DNA of 64,000 nucleotides from positions 73,679 to 137,678 of the forward strand of contig CAJJDP010000067.1 in the NCBI GenBank assembly GCA_905182995.1. The letters run 5' to 3'. Source of the DNA: Paramecium octaurelia (Eukaryota > Ciliophora > Oligohymenophorea > Peniculida > Parameciidae). The notes under the pieces were generated by a model. That model searched no databases, was not told the DNA's origin, and was given only the letters and a program-made list of their open reading frames with translations. Of this stretch, positions 38,112 to 48,897 are shown piece after piece. Each line of letters opens with the position of its first letter. The stretch's first letter is position 1. The position numbers were made by a program, and so were the translations under genes.

Positions 38112-39400
38112 TTAATTTATATTTAAAGTTTGCTCATATGAATTTCTCCTACAAAATACTATTTTGATGTATCCAAAATTAAGAGAACAATGGACTTAAA
38201 AATAAAAGGTTTTAGAAATATAAACCAAAATAGTTACATCAATATTACTAAAATGATATTAAATCAAACAAACGAAAATTATCTTATGATTTTCAGGAAA
38301 TCAAAAACTTGAAATGTTCTTTCATACAAAAATCAATTTGTTTATTAAAATTATTCATAGAGTATGCTTAAACTTTGAATCTATATCTAGAAATTTAGAA
38401 TTATATGTCAAAAAAAAAGTAAATATTTTAATATAATCTCAAAAATCATAGCTTTGAAAAACTATATTTGGGGGATTAATGAATTCATGAGTCCTTTTGA
38501 TTCATGATATATGAAGATTTTTTAACATATTTTTGAATGTAAAATTCTAAATATTTGATTTAATATCTCAATTAAAAATATACTAAAGTTGAATTAGACA
38601 ATCTAAAGTAATTCTAAAGATAGGACAGAAATAAAAGCTATATTTTTCTATAAATTATCAATAATTTATTATAAATCTTGATTTTATAAAATTATTTAGA
38701 TTAATAAAGTCTATTTCTCGAAAATTAGAATTTCATTTTCTATATTAAATTCCTTCAATTATTTTTTCAACATAACAATTAGATGGAAAAGGAAAGAGTG
38801 GTTAAAAATTTGGCGGAGAATTTTAAATCAAAGTGATAACTTATTATAAGAACTATTTTCTATTATATTTGAGATTATCAATAATTTATATATAGCAACA
38901 GGATATTTCTTTCTCCTAAATTGAACTTATTACAGTATGATATAGCTTTGATTAATGTTTTTATAAATCAATATAATATTAACTCTTGCTTTATTTTTAT
39001 CGATTATCATTCAAATATCTACTCATACATATTCTTATTTCTGCAAATAATTTAGAATTTTATAAATATATGTATAGAGTAGAAAAATAATAGAAATTAA
39101 AACATAGTAAATTTTAAATATTAAAACCATAAATGATAAATGGTAAAATATGAATAAAGAATCTGAAGTTTATAATAGTCATGTTCTTCAGATAACAGGA
39201 ATCTGTTTAATTATGAATTAGTTAAAAATGATAAAATTATATATTAAGGTGTAATTTAAGAGGATGTGAGTTGCAAAGAAACAAGGGATAAAATGAGTTT
39301 AGATCAATCGGATATTGTAGGATACGTAATTAGATGGTATTTTGTAATGGTTATAAGCTATAAAATTATATCAAAATGATATTAATATTTTTAAATTTCT
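38112..39400. other. Largest gene-free stretch in the window
   Basis: 1289 bp between the starts of the MAP kinase and the RRM-SPOC gene. Extremely AT-rich for its first kilobase, without ORFs. From about 39190 to 39370 one plus-strand frame reads like protein (NYELVKNDKIIYQG, KETRDKMSLDQSDIVGYVIRW) and ends in TGA, but no ATG could be joined to it by a plausible intron. It may be an unrecognised first exon or a small gene. Confidence 0.5.
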
Positions 39401-41360
39401 ATGCTTAATCATTCGCTCTCTCCTCCATTATAAAGCTAATCCTCTTAAAATGCATTAACGGTTCTACCGCCTTCTGCTAATATTTCAGCAAGATAGAAAA
39501 TTCATGTATCAAATTTACCTCTTAACATTACTGCTCATCATTTGTAATAAGCATTTTAAACTTATGGACATATTATAGACATTAGGATAATTAGGAAAAC
39601 TCCAAATGGTAATGGTTTCATCCTATGATAGGGCTTCCACTAAATTTATCTTGTTATGCATTTATTGCATTTGCTGATAACGAATCAGCTGAAAAAGCAA
39701 TAAAGGATGGTGGTTTGGCTGATTGGAGTGTCAAACCTTAAATTGATAAATAAATGGTTGTTAAATAGAGATCTCGTTCAAGATCGAGGTCGTAAGAGAA
39801 ACATAGATAAGTGATTACAAGTGGTCATATTATTCCATTAGAACAATCCCCAAAAATATAAATCCAACTTTACGTAAGGGAATTATTTGTTAATGGTATA
39901 TCGAAGAACTACGATGAACCACGAATTAGATAGGTATTTCAATGTGAAAATTATAGATTTTTTCTTAATTTGGTTCTATAGAGAGGATTGATCTGTATCC
40001 GAATAAGCATAATATATTTAACAGTTATATAAAATTTTTTACTGTATAAACGTTTTTTTATTTGAATTTAGATAGAATAAGCTATTTATGCTTTTTAAAA
40101 TATGGATAGTATATAGTAATAGTTTTCTACTCAAATAAAAATATATTTTTCCGATCCTATCAAAAGACATAATATAGTTGGAAATAAGTAAACACAATTT
40201 TATAGCCTTTTTAGTTTATAAAATGAATCCTAATCTAAACTTTCATCAGTATTATTTATATTTTTTCCTCCGAATTCAAATAAAAAAGTCGATCATGCAT
40301 TTTTATTAGAAGTAATGTTTCAAAAATCATATTTTGAAAGATTTGTTAAAATAATAAATGTCGCCCTCTCCTTTGGAATTACTATCAACAAGATTCTAAT
40401 TATAAGTCCTACACTCTCCTTTAATTTAAAGATACTCACCAAGCAATTCAGATGAGAACATACCTGCAATAAAATGCCGCAAACCTTCTGGGAGATCCAA
40501 AATGTGAAGTGGGAATAGTCTCAATTCCTACACCTCAACAATTTTAACCTCAACTGCCCCTAATGATACAATAGTAGTAATTTACAAATAACATTATGAT
40601 GCCCCAACAAATTCCACCCCAAAAACATCAGATGCCCTATTAAATCCCAGCTTATCCAATGCAATAATAGCCAATCATGTACTAATAGATGCATCATCAT
40701 CATCATCATCATCAAATATAAAGCAATGATTAGAGGATGGAACAATAGCAATTTATGGATCCAACAAAATTCTTTTTTCATTAGCCTCAAACTTAAATTG
40801 AGCCTAAAACTAGATCCAACAACGCTTAATAAGATTCAACTTAATAAAACGGGAATTAGGAGATTCTAGATGGATTTTTGAACTTTTCTTAAAGTTAATA
40901 AAGATAAGACTTAAACGTTTTTTGGAGTGGTTTTATGTATAGAAGTAAGAGCCATAGAGTGGGAGTGGATGCCTATTGTGTAGAATCAGATGTAACATTT
41001 CTCTAAACTAAATAGCCCCCTATACAGATGAGTCCGTAAATACAAGTTAACTACAAGGGGAATTTCTCTGATGCTAAAAAATGCGCTAATGATTCATTTA
41101 AATTCATTTTATGTCCTTCAGATTAAACTTAGGTATTCTAAATAAATCTACATTAATAGCACGGTGCATTTTAAGAATATATCGATTACTTTCTAGATAA
41201 AAAGAAGATCGGGGTGGCTTAATTAGGAAATGGGGTGTTATATCTGTTGCCGCCATGTGAAATTGCTAATTCTATTATGAGTATTACTGGGTTGGAACTG
41301 TTAGCAATATTTTCTGAAGAAAAAAAGAAATCTTTAAATTATAGCGTAGATTATCAATGA
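39401..41360 (+). CDS. RRM-SPOC protein (SPEN/RBM15/FPA-like)
   Basis: 618 residues, introns of 23, 23, 28 and 29 nt. Three RNA-recognition motifs are visible: KIHVSNLPLNITAHHLQQAF...CYAFIAF; YVRELFVNGISKN...RQIFSQFGSIERIDLY; and a weaker third, SVLFIFFPPN...SYTLLQFKDTHQAI. An RS stretch (RSRSRSRSQ) follows RRM1. A Gln/Pro/Met-rich linker with a run of seven His leads to a C-terminal SPOC domain (VFWSGFMYRSKSHRVGVDAY, to LYLLPPCEIA). This order matches SPEN-family proteins, which act in RNA processing, m6A writing or transcriptional silencing. The frame is exactly divisible by three after splicing. Confidence 0.88.
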
Positions 41361-41472
41361 TGATTGTTATGGATATTTAATTATTTCTAATTTTTAAGAA
41401 TATTCATTTTCAATATAATTCACATATAATTATTAAAGAAAATAGAAAATCGTTTTATTAATATATTAATAT

Positions 41473-43698
41473 ATGGAGGAATTATTCGCTCTTTAATAAC
41501 AATTGGCAGAGATATAGGAGACATCAACAAAATACAGATTATCTGATAGAATCATAATTGATTTGATTGAAAAACTGGTTAAAGAATATGATTTGAAGGT
41601 TTATCATTCTACAGATGGTCAAAGTTTGGTTACTCCAAATTAGTTGTCAAAAGAGATTCATTAACTAATTTTATCAAATAAGAGAGTGGCTGTGAATCAA
41701 TTGCCTGAAATATTGGGCATAGGGTTTGACAAGATCGAAGGATAAATAGAAAAGGATAGCAATGGTTGGGTAATTTTAATATTAAATATTGATAACAGGA
41801 TGTTGTCAGAATGCAGGATGAAATGATGTCTCATGATTATATTCTAAATGTATGTGAGGAGATCAACGAAGATCTCTAGTAAAAGTCTCTTATTTCATTA
41901 TAAGAAAGTAGGAATTTTAATTTTTATCATAGTCATGCAGAAGTATGCCCTCCCTATGTAATTTGTAATAAAGTATATCCTCAAACAAGTGGGGACAGTC
42001 ATACAAGGAGTATGCAATGAAGACAAATTAACAACAGTGACTTATCAAGAAATAATAACAGCAAAACTTTGCGGAATTCTCAGAGCAACTTTGAGTCCTG
42101 TATCATTCTTAAAATTGAATAAAGACTTAGAAATTCAAAACTCCTAAAAGATTTGTGAATAATTGTTGATAACCAAATAAATTGATGGGAAGATCATTTC
42201 AGGATAGTATGTGAGTTCGAGATTTCTTCAAAATCAAGAGGCTCAAGTGAAATCGTTCTTTGATCAAAACTCTTATGTTGAATATGACAAACTTCATTAG
42301 CAGTTCTTCATATAAAAACCAAAGGAATATTTGAAATAGATGTTCAAAGAGAATGTGATATTCTTGGATACTTGTGGATTTAGCAGAGATGCCCTAATTT
42401 CCAAATAGGATTAAATCTAAGAATTACTTTTGAATGAAGGTCACACAAATCTGTAGGAGATATTGCCAGTCATTTTAAGTGATTAAGATATTGAGACCCT
42501 CTTCTCATTGATGTAATTGAATAATTGTGAGTATGCCAATTTTATGATATATCATAAACCATTTCTAGATAATTTGGCATTGGCATTCAAAGACAAGATA
42601 ATTGAATCAATTTATTAGAATCCTCAGAAATTGATTGAATAACAACAAAACCAAGATGATGCTCCTTAAGACATATAGGCTTCAGCAGGAGGGTTTGCAA
42701 ACAAGAAAAACAAAAAATAATAACAGCCATAAAAAAAGAAAGCATAAAATAAACAAGAATTATTTACTAATAAAGAAATCACTGATTTGCTAACTTAAAA
42801 AAAATTGGTTGAGTACAATGATTGCATTGATGAATTATTCTAGTTCTTGTAGCCAAGATTGTCTGCCTTATATGAGCAAATTAAGATTGAACTATTTGAA
42901 AGCAAGAAATCTGCATCTAGTTAGGTAATTCAGGAGATTCAAAAAAAAATTGAAGATATGGCTCTTGGTCTTCTGATAACTTAGAGATCATTATAAAAAA
43001 TATAATAAGAGTGCCATGAAGTAAATACAAAAGTTTTAGTGGACAATTGCTTATTTGGCTATAGATTGCTTGTTGAGAACTTAGTTGTAATCACATGTAA
43101 AAAGTACAATATTCAACTCCCATAAAACCTATTTGCTGATCCCAATCATCAAAGTGTTGTGAATGGTTAGATTAATTTTGGATTATCAAAGTCTGGAAGA
43201 GTATTTTTGAACAAAGTGGCTTTGGGAGAAGCAATTCTATTTTTACCTAAGGAGTAATAGAAAGCTTTGAAAGAGGCAATGGAATTATACACAAAGAAGT
43301 CCTTAGATATCTTATCGCAACATTAATTTTTTGATGCCTTCAATCTAAAAGTGCATTTGGATAAAAAAAATGATAGAAATCTGCTTTTGTTTATTAAACA
43401 CCATTGCAAAGAGTACATTAAATAAAGATAGAATGAAATATTCGATGAGAGTGTATTTAATTAAATACTTCTGGCAATGTCAACAGACTTGGGATTGTAT
43501 TTTATAGGAAATTATGACCAACATGTTTATTCTGCTATCAGATAGATAGTTTATGAGTTATAAAGCGACAAATAGATTAAAAGCTTATTAAAGAATATCA
43601 CAAGTATGTATGATTATCATTATTTAGATTCAATAAATCAATAATTGGAAATTACAGCCGAGGCTAAGGAATTATTAGAACTACTAAAGCTCTTATGA
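41473..43698 (+). CDS. UFL1: UFL1, E3 UFM1-protein ligase
   Basis: 723 residues, introns of 29 and 25 nt. UFL1 transfers the ubiquitin-like UFM1 to targets such as ribosomal protein uL24 at the ER. The N-terminus is close to animal UFL1: DRIIIDLIEKLV, VYHSTDGQSLVTPNQLSKEI and RVAVNQLPEILGIGFDKIE, followed by winged-helix repeats (KIDGKIISGQYVSSRFL region), a Lys/Gln-rich linker where animals have their KKK-rich loop, and the C-terminal helical half. No transmembrane segment, as expected since UFL1 uses DDRGK1 as an anchor. That partner is not in the window. Confidence 0.93.
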
Positions 43699-43859
43699 TA
43701 GAAGTTTAAATTATATAAATATCTAAAAAACGCATATACATATAAATATAGTCATTATTATTGATATCATTACATTAGAAAATAAATTAAAAAATTTAAA
43801 TGAAATACTGATTAAGAGGATTATTTAACAAGAGTTTTAATATTTTAATTTGTGATTTA

Positions 43860-46246
43860 ATGTTCAGATTTCGAAGAGCCATTAACCTATTTAATAGAAA
43901 AGATGGATTCATTACTAAATTGAAAAACAGACTTCTTAAGGAAGATGAAGAAGAAAAATAGATAATTCCTCATTAAACTATGAAACAACCACTTAATGTG
44001 AAATAAGAAATTGAGCAGTTCATTTCATAATAAACAGAGATTAGTGATTTGGAAAGAATCAGAATGAAGAATTTAGATAATAAGCTTGGCACTAATACAC
44101 ATTTTCATGAAATACAATCATATGAAGAAAGATTGGATTCAGATAATGTGATGAGAAGATAAGTCTTGGCAAGAAGAGAACTACAAAAAGAGAAAGATTT
44201 AGCAGTTGCCCATTTGTTCGATCCAGATCCCCAATAGAAAATTAAGACTCCTTGGATTCGTAATATCAATGATTTCACATCTGAGGCTATCAAATAAAGT
44301 ACTAATCTATTTGCAATATTTTAGTTCCTTATCCTAAGCATCCGAAAGTGTTTTAAGAAGGCGATTTCTTTAGATATTTTGGAGAAAAGCACTATGAAGT
44401 TGATAAAGTAGCTCAATTTGATTTTTCAGAATCACTGTATACTTAATTAGTCCAAATCTAAACATTGAAAAGGGAAGAAACAGTGAAACATAGATACTTT
44501 GAATTATTGGATTGCTATCAGAATATTCCAATTGTTTTTAATCAATACACATACTTCAGCAAAGATTCTAAAGAAGGTCATCCAGTTTATAATATATACA
44601 AGAGAAAAAATGAAAGTAAGAGTTTATAATCTATTTAATGAGAGCAGCAATTTAGAAAAAGAACTTATTAAAGATGATGATGAACTTGTTTTTAGTGGCA
44701 AAATAATAGCAGATCTGATTCCGAAACATTATGAAGATTTAATACTAGATATTGAAGTATTAGTCATATTTAAATTTAAAGGAAGAGAAGTTTCAATCCT
44801 TATATAAGGAATTCTTGCCTAATTCAACACATGATATATATGGATGTATAATCGAACAACTAGGTTTAAGTTTCTTAATTATTCGTTCTGATAAGATTCA
44901 ATTGGTTCTAGAAAATGTCTCCAACACCTTTACTTTTATTGATAATTATCTTTACTACATAGAAAAATCTGATCTTGATCTCTAAAAATATGTATTAAAA
45001 TTAAATTTGCAGAATTTTGAAGAAAGAAGCATTGTCTATTAAATTTCAGCTGGAGAACATGTAAAAATCAAGAATTTTGGAGTTGGAAAAGCTGTAATAG
45101 AAATTTAGATGGCTAATGAAAACAAATTTATTGATCTAAATGGAAATGATATTGTTTCTTATAAGGAAGGCTATAAATTCAGCATAGATTTAAATGCAGT
45201 TAATACATTTATTAGTTAAGCACCCTTAGAGGAATAACCAAAAGAAATTCGAACATAAGAGGGTCAACTTGTCTATTAATGTAAACAAGGTGGTATCCAA
45301 TCATTTAGTGCAAATAATCATTTTTTGGCCATTCATGAAAGAAATTCATAAAATTTTATACCAGATAAACTAATAATTCTTAAAGAAAAGAAGAATCATG
45401 AATTACTGATATAGGAATCCTAATATTCAATAAATTTGGAACCAACTCAGATTAAAGATTCAAATATATTATATTTTCATTTGATTTGCCCTTATAAGCC
45501 ATTCCAAATATTGAAATATAATATTGATATAAAGGCAATATCTTTACACTTCTCAGAATAATTACCAGGATTTGATCATACTAGACTTTAAGTTGAAACG
45601 TTCAAGATATCAGATGAATTTAACGTTTGTGTATCATTCTTACAGGACCTGCCAGTGCAGTTTGTTTAAATACAATTAATAGATCAAAATTAATTTGAAT
45701 CTTTAAATTAAGAAGATGTAATACTTTATGAGAATGGATTTGCAATATGCTAGATCATAGTTAATCCAAGTTGCTAATAATAAGTTTTCGACAATCTTCA
45801 AAGGGTCTTTCAAGAAGTTTCTGTACTTTCTGATAAAATAATGTTAAAAACTAAGGGAGCATTGTCTGGTTTGATTGGCAGTTATACGCACTTCTTTGTT
45901 CAATAGTTTTATGCATTTTTATGCCATGTAATAGAATTATCAAATAGTTTAGAATGGATTATTTGATAATTCACAAAAAATGATTGATTTGCCGATAAGT
46001 TCATACGATATTACTAAGGTTCCTAGCCTGAGAAACACCTTTATAAGTTACACTTTGAATGACGAATTGACATATCAATCTTAGAAAATGGTTGCATTGT
46101 TGAGAGAAAACAAAGACAACGAAGTAGATTTGAAGTATTAAATTTATTAATAGTGTAGAAAGGAGTTTGGGGTTGTGTTGTAATAATGTGAGTCAGATGT
46201 AGATGAGGCTATATTTAGACTAACATTTATAATGTCTATTTTGTGA
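43860..46246 (+). CDS. Large unknown protein, possible mitochondrial presequence
   Basis: 760 residues; introns of 26, 28, 25 and 25 nt give an exact frame. The first 26 residues are basic and amphipathic (MFRFRRAINLFNRKDGF), like a mitochondrial targeting peptide. Then come helical charged segments (LERIRMKNLDNKL, ARRELQKEKDLAVAHLF) and from about residue 330 a long beta-rich region with repeated Ile/Asn/Phe strands. No catalytic motif or known domain is seen. The second intron ends AGAG and was chosen over three others because only it joins two protein-like frames. Ciliate mitochondrial ribosomes and respiratory complexes hold many lineage-specific proteins of this size, but that is only a suggestion. 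Confidence 0.7.
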
Positions 46247-46355
46247 TTATTAAGAGTATATTATCAATATTATAAAGAAACAAGTTTTGAATAGCATATA
46301 ATAGGAATAGTAGCCTAAAATAATAATTATGAATTTGTATTTGTGTAATAATAAC

Positions 46356-46761
46356 TCATTCTTCAGCAGCCTATTTTGCTTTGAATTCTTTCTCTTATTG
46401 TAGAGCATATTCAATAGTTCGCTGAAAGATAGATAAGGAATTCTTACTTTCTTGTTGTTGAATTAATAAACCCAGAGCCAAGGATAATAGCACAATGCAA
46501 AAATGACAAAGGAATTAGCGAAAATGTAGACTTACCAAGCCCAAGGGTTATCAGCAACATTTCTTCCCAAGAATCTCCAGAGGGCCTTCACTTTTGGATC
46601 AGCATTCAATCTAGATACTACTTATGGTTTTCTGACTTGAGATTGATATTTTATTAAATCATACCAAAACTTGGTTTGACTGTTTATTAATAAGGAATAG
46701 TCTTAAACCATTAAGGAGTGTAATCCTTTACATTGTTGTAAATCAATCTGCCGTAAACCAT
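46356..46761 (-). CDS. Small single-pass membrane protein, unknown
   Basis: 116 residues, introns of 29 and 26 nt. A basic, aromatic N-terminal half (KALWRFLGRNVADNPWAW) precedes one transmembrane helix (IFANSFVIFALCYYPWLWV), then a charged helical tail ending KQAAEE. The layout is that of a small accessory subunit of a mitochondrial inner-membrane complex. I recognise no family. Both introns are needed: without them the frame stops early or runs on through low-quality sequence into the neighbouring gene. Confidence 0.65.
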
Positions 46762-47563
46762 TAATAAATATATTAATCAAAATTATATATATTGGAGGAT
46801 AGATGGAAATTCAAACTAATCAGAATGTTAGCCAATTAAATAACCGGTACCAGATTTATATAAATTAATTAATGGGTTTTCATATCTTCTGCACGGCACA
46901 TAATGGAAAAGATGATAAAAATACCATAATAATCAAGGAAAGCAATAAATTTAAATAAATATATATTACGTATTAAATCATATGGTCTAAGTGTGAATAT
47001 CAAATGAAATTAAAAGTAATTAAAAGGATGGCATAAAAATATTAATGATTTTTGAAAATATCTGTTTGAGAATTATTACTTGAACCTAAGAAAATTACTT
47101 TATAAATTTCTTAATTTCTCGAAATTTATAGAAGCAACTATCTTGAAGCTGAGAAACAAACAGCAATCAGGTTAATTATCATGAAATTATAGTTTTTATT
47201 TATGAAAAGTTCTGTTAGTTTGCATGCTTTAATTTCTAGATCGACTTATAGTGCTCTTAAACTGTTAATATTAATGGTCATTCTATGCTTGATTCAATTT
47301 TTAGCTCTCAAATCTGTAATACAAGTTAATGTTTTTTGATGATGTTCTATAATACGTTATAAGTTAATTTATAATTCGTTTTTGAATTATAACCTGAAGC
47401 AGGATTTCAAATTGCATGATTTTTTTAAGCTTTCTAAATAAATACTCTTAGTGCCCAATAATATTTCATATATAATTATAGAATATATTGTCTATTGAGT
47501 ATAGAGTGTATTTTGACCTGCAATAAACTAAAAATATTAGAATTTTTGATTTTTAATTTACAC
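46762..47563. other. Intergenic between divergent genes
   Basis: 802 bp between the starts of the small membrane protein (minus) and the Cys-rich protein (plus). Apart from the doubtful 81-codon ORF at 46803-47048 I see nothing; the second half is AT-rich with no frame of note. Confidence 0.5.
46803..47048 (+). CDS. Possible small ORF, hypothetical
   Basis: An 81-codon frame in an otherwise empty 0.8-kb gap, open in the ciliate code from ATG at 46803 to TGA at 47046-47048. Composition (Asn, Ile, Lys, Gln) is near what random AT-rich DNA gives, but it holds Cys and Trp (FHIFCTAHNG, IIWSKCEY). No domain. It may well be chance. Confidence 0.25.
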
Positions 47564-48349
47564 ATGAGTCCTTTTGTTCTATTTTGCATTTTTATTTTAG
47601 GGCACTCGTTGAAGGTCTCTTATAGCAATTAGTGTTCCTGCTCTAAATTTTCGTCAGACACTAGTTGTTTAGAGCAAACTAACTGCATCTGGAGGACTGA
47701 AGGTTGCCAAACGAGAGAATGCACTGAATACTATGATATGGACAAGTGTAATAGGGTTGCATCCTGCTCATGGAATGTATCAAAATGCGAGAAGTTCACT
47801 CAATGTGCAAATTTCTACATGAACGATTCTTATGATTGTTACAAAATAGGTGATCAAAATTTAAATCTTTTTTGTGAGCCTTCAGATGAAGGGCACATCT
47901 GTAAAGACTACAGAGTCCAACTATGTGGAGATGTTGAAGAAGATTGTACAGGATTTTAGAGTCAATGGAGTTTATGTTACTGGAATAATAACAGTTGTAA
48001 TGTGGTTGATATACGGTATTGCGACAAATTGTTCGATGAAGATTTGTGTATAATATTTGGAGAGGGACTTGGATGTCAATGGAAGGACAACAAATGTACC
48101 GTAATATCATGTTCGGATTACACTTCTGAGAGTACTTGTGTGTTACAAAGACAAAATTTCATTTAGGATGATCCCCTGCTCTGTAAATGGAGTGAAATAA
48201 AGTGCGAGGAAGCCCAAGATGTTTCTCATCTTGATTTTTCCAATTGTCTAGTCAACTCCTTCTATAATTATATTTGGGATTCAATCAATAAACAATGTGT
48301 CTCTTGTTTAATCTATGTTCCCCCAAGTAAAGATCCAGTGTAGCCATGA
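47564..48349 (+). CDS. Cys-rich secreted protein, surface-antigen-repeat-like
   Basis: 261 residues, intronless. Signal peptide MSPFVLFCIFILGHSLKVS, then a mature part with about 28 Cys at regular distances. Cys are often followed by Trp two residues on (CIW, CSW, CQW, CKW), with four or so repeats of roughly 55-65 residues. That C-x-W periodicity resembles the repeat unit of Paramecium surface antigens, which are far larger. There is no hydrophobic C-terminal tail, so no GPI anchor; the product is probably secreted or vesicular. Two bigger frames on the opposite strand are shadows. Confidence 0.75.
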
Positions 48350-48897
48350 TGTGAAGCAAAATACAATTTTATTTTTAGATAGATAACATAATTTTTATTT
48401 TTGCATTAATTTTATATATCTCCTATTATTTCTTCATAAAATTAATAAATTGCATTAATTAATACAAAATTAATGTTATTGGATAAAATGTACTCATTCA
48501 TTTTTTTTAATTAAAATTTATTATGATAACTCTTAGTTGGTTTAATTATCTATATATATACATAAGTTCAATGAGAATAAGTAAATTTAGAAAATAGATA
48601 ATAAAATTTTTTGTCAGAATTTGCCAAACTAAGATTGAATTAAGAAAGTAGTAAAACTAGGTAAAATGATCCAATTGTTTATTTTCTAACAAAGTGTATC
48701 CAATTTTTTGTGATAACCCTATATAGATGAATTTGCAGTTAGACAAACTTTATATTTTAAAAGATATAGTTTGAATTATGACTATAAGATTTTTATATTA
48801 TTGAAGATATCTAAATCAAGGAACTGTAATTGGAGAATTATAGTTATAAAGTTGATTATACTAGCATACAATATATATTTAATTTATTTCAAAAATA
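48350..48897. other. Intergenic, no feature seen
   Basis: 548 bp between the Cys-rich gene and the PKG gene, both plus strand. AT-rich with homopolymer runs; it should hold the PKG promoter but no element is recognisable. Confidence 0.5.

Noticed and set aside
40680-40730. CAT repeat that could be a microsatellite of regulatory interest
   Set aside because: It is an in-frame run of seven His codons in the RRM-SPOC linker, ordinary low-complexity coding sequence.
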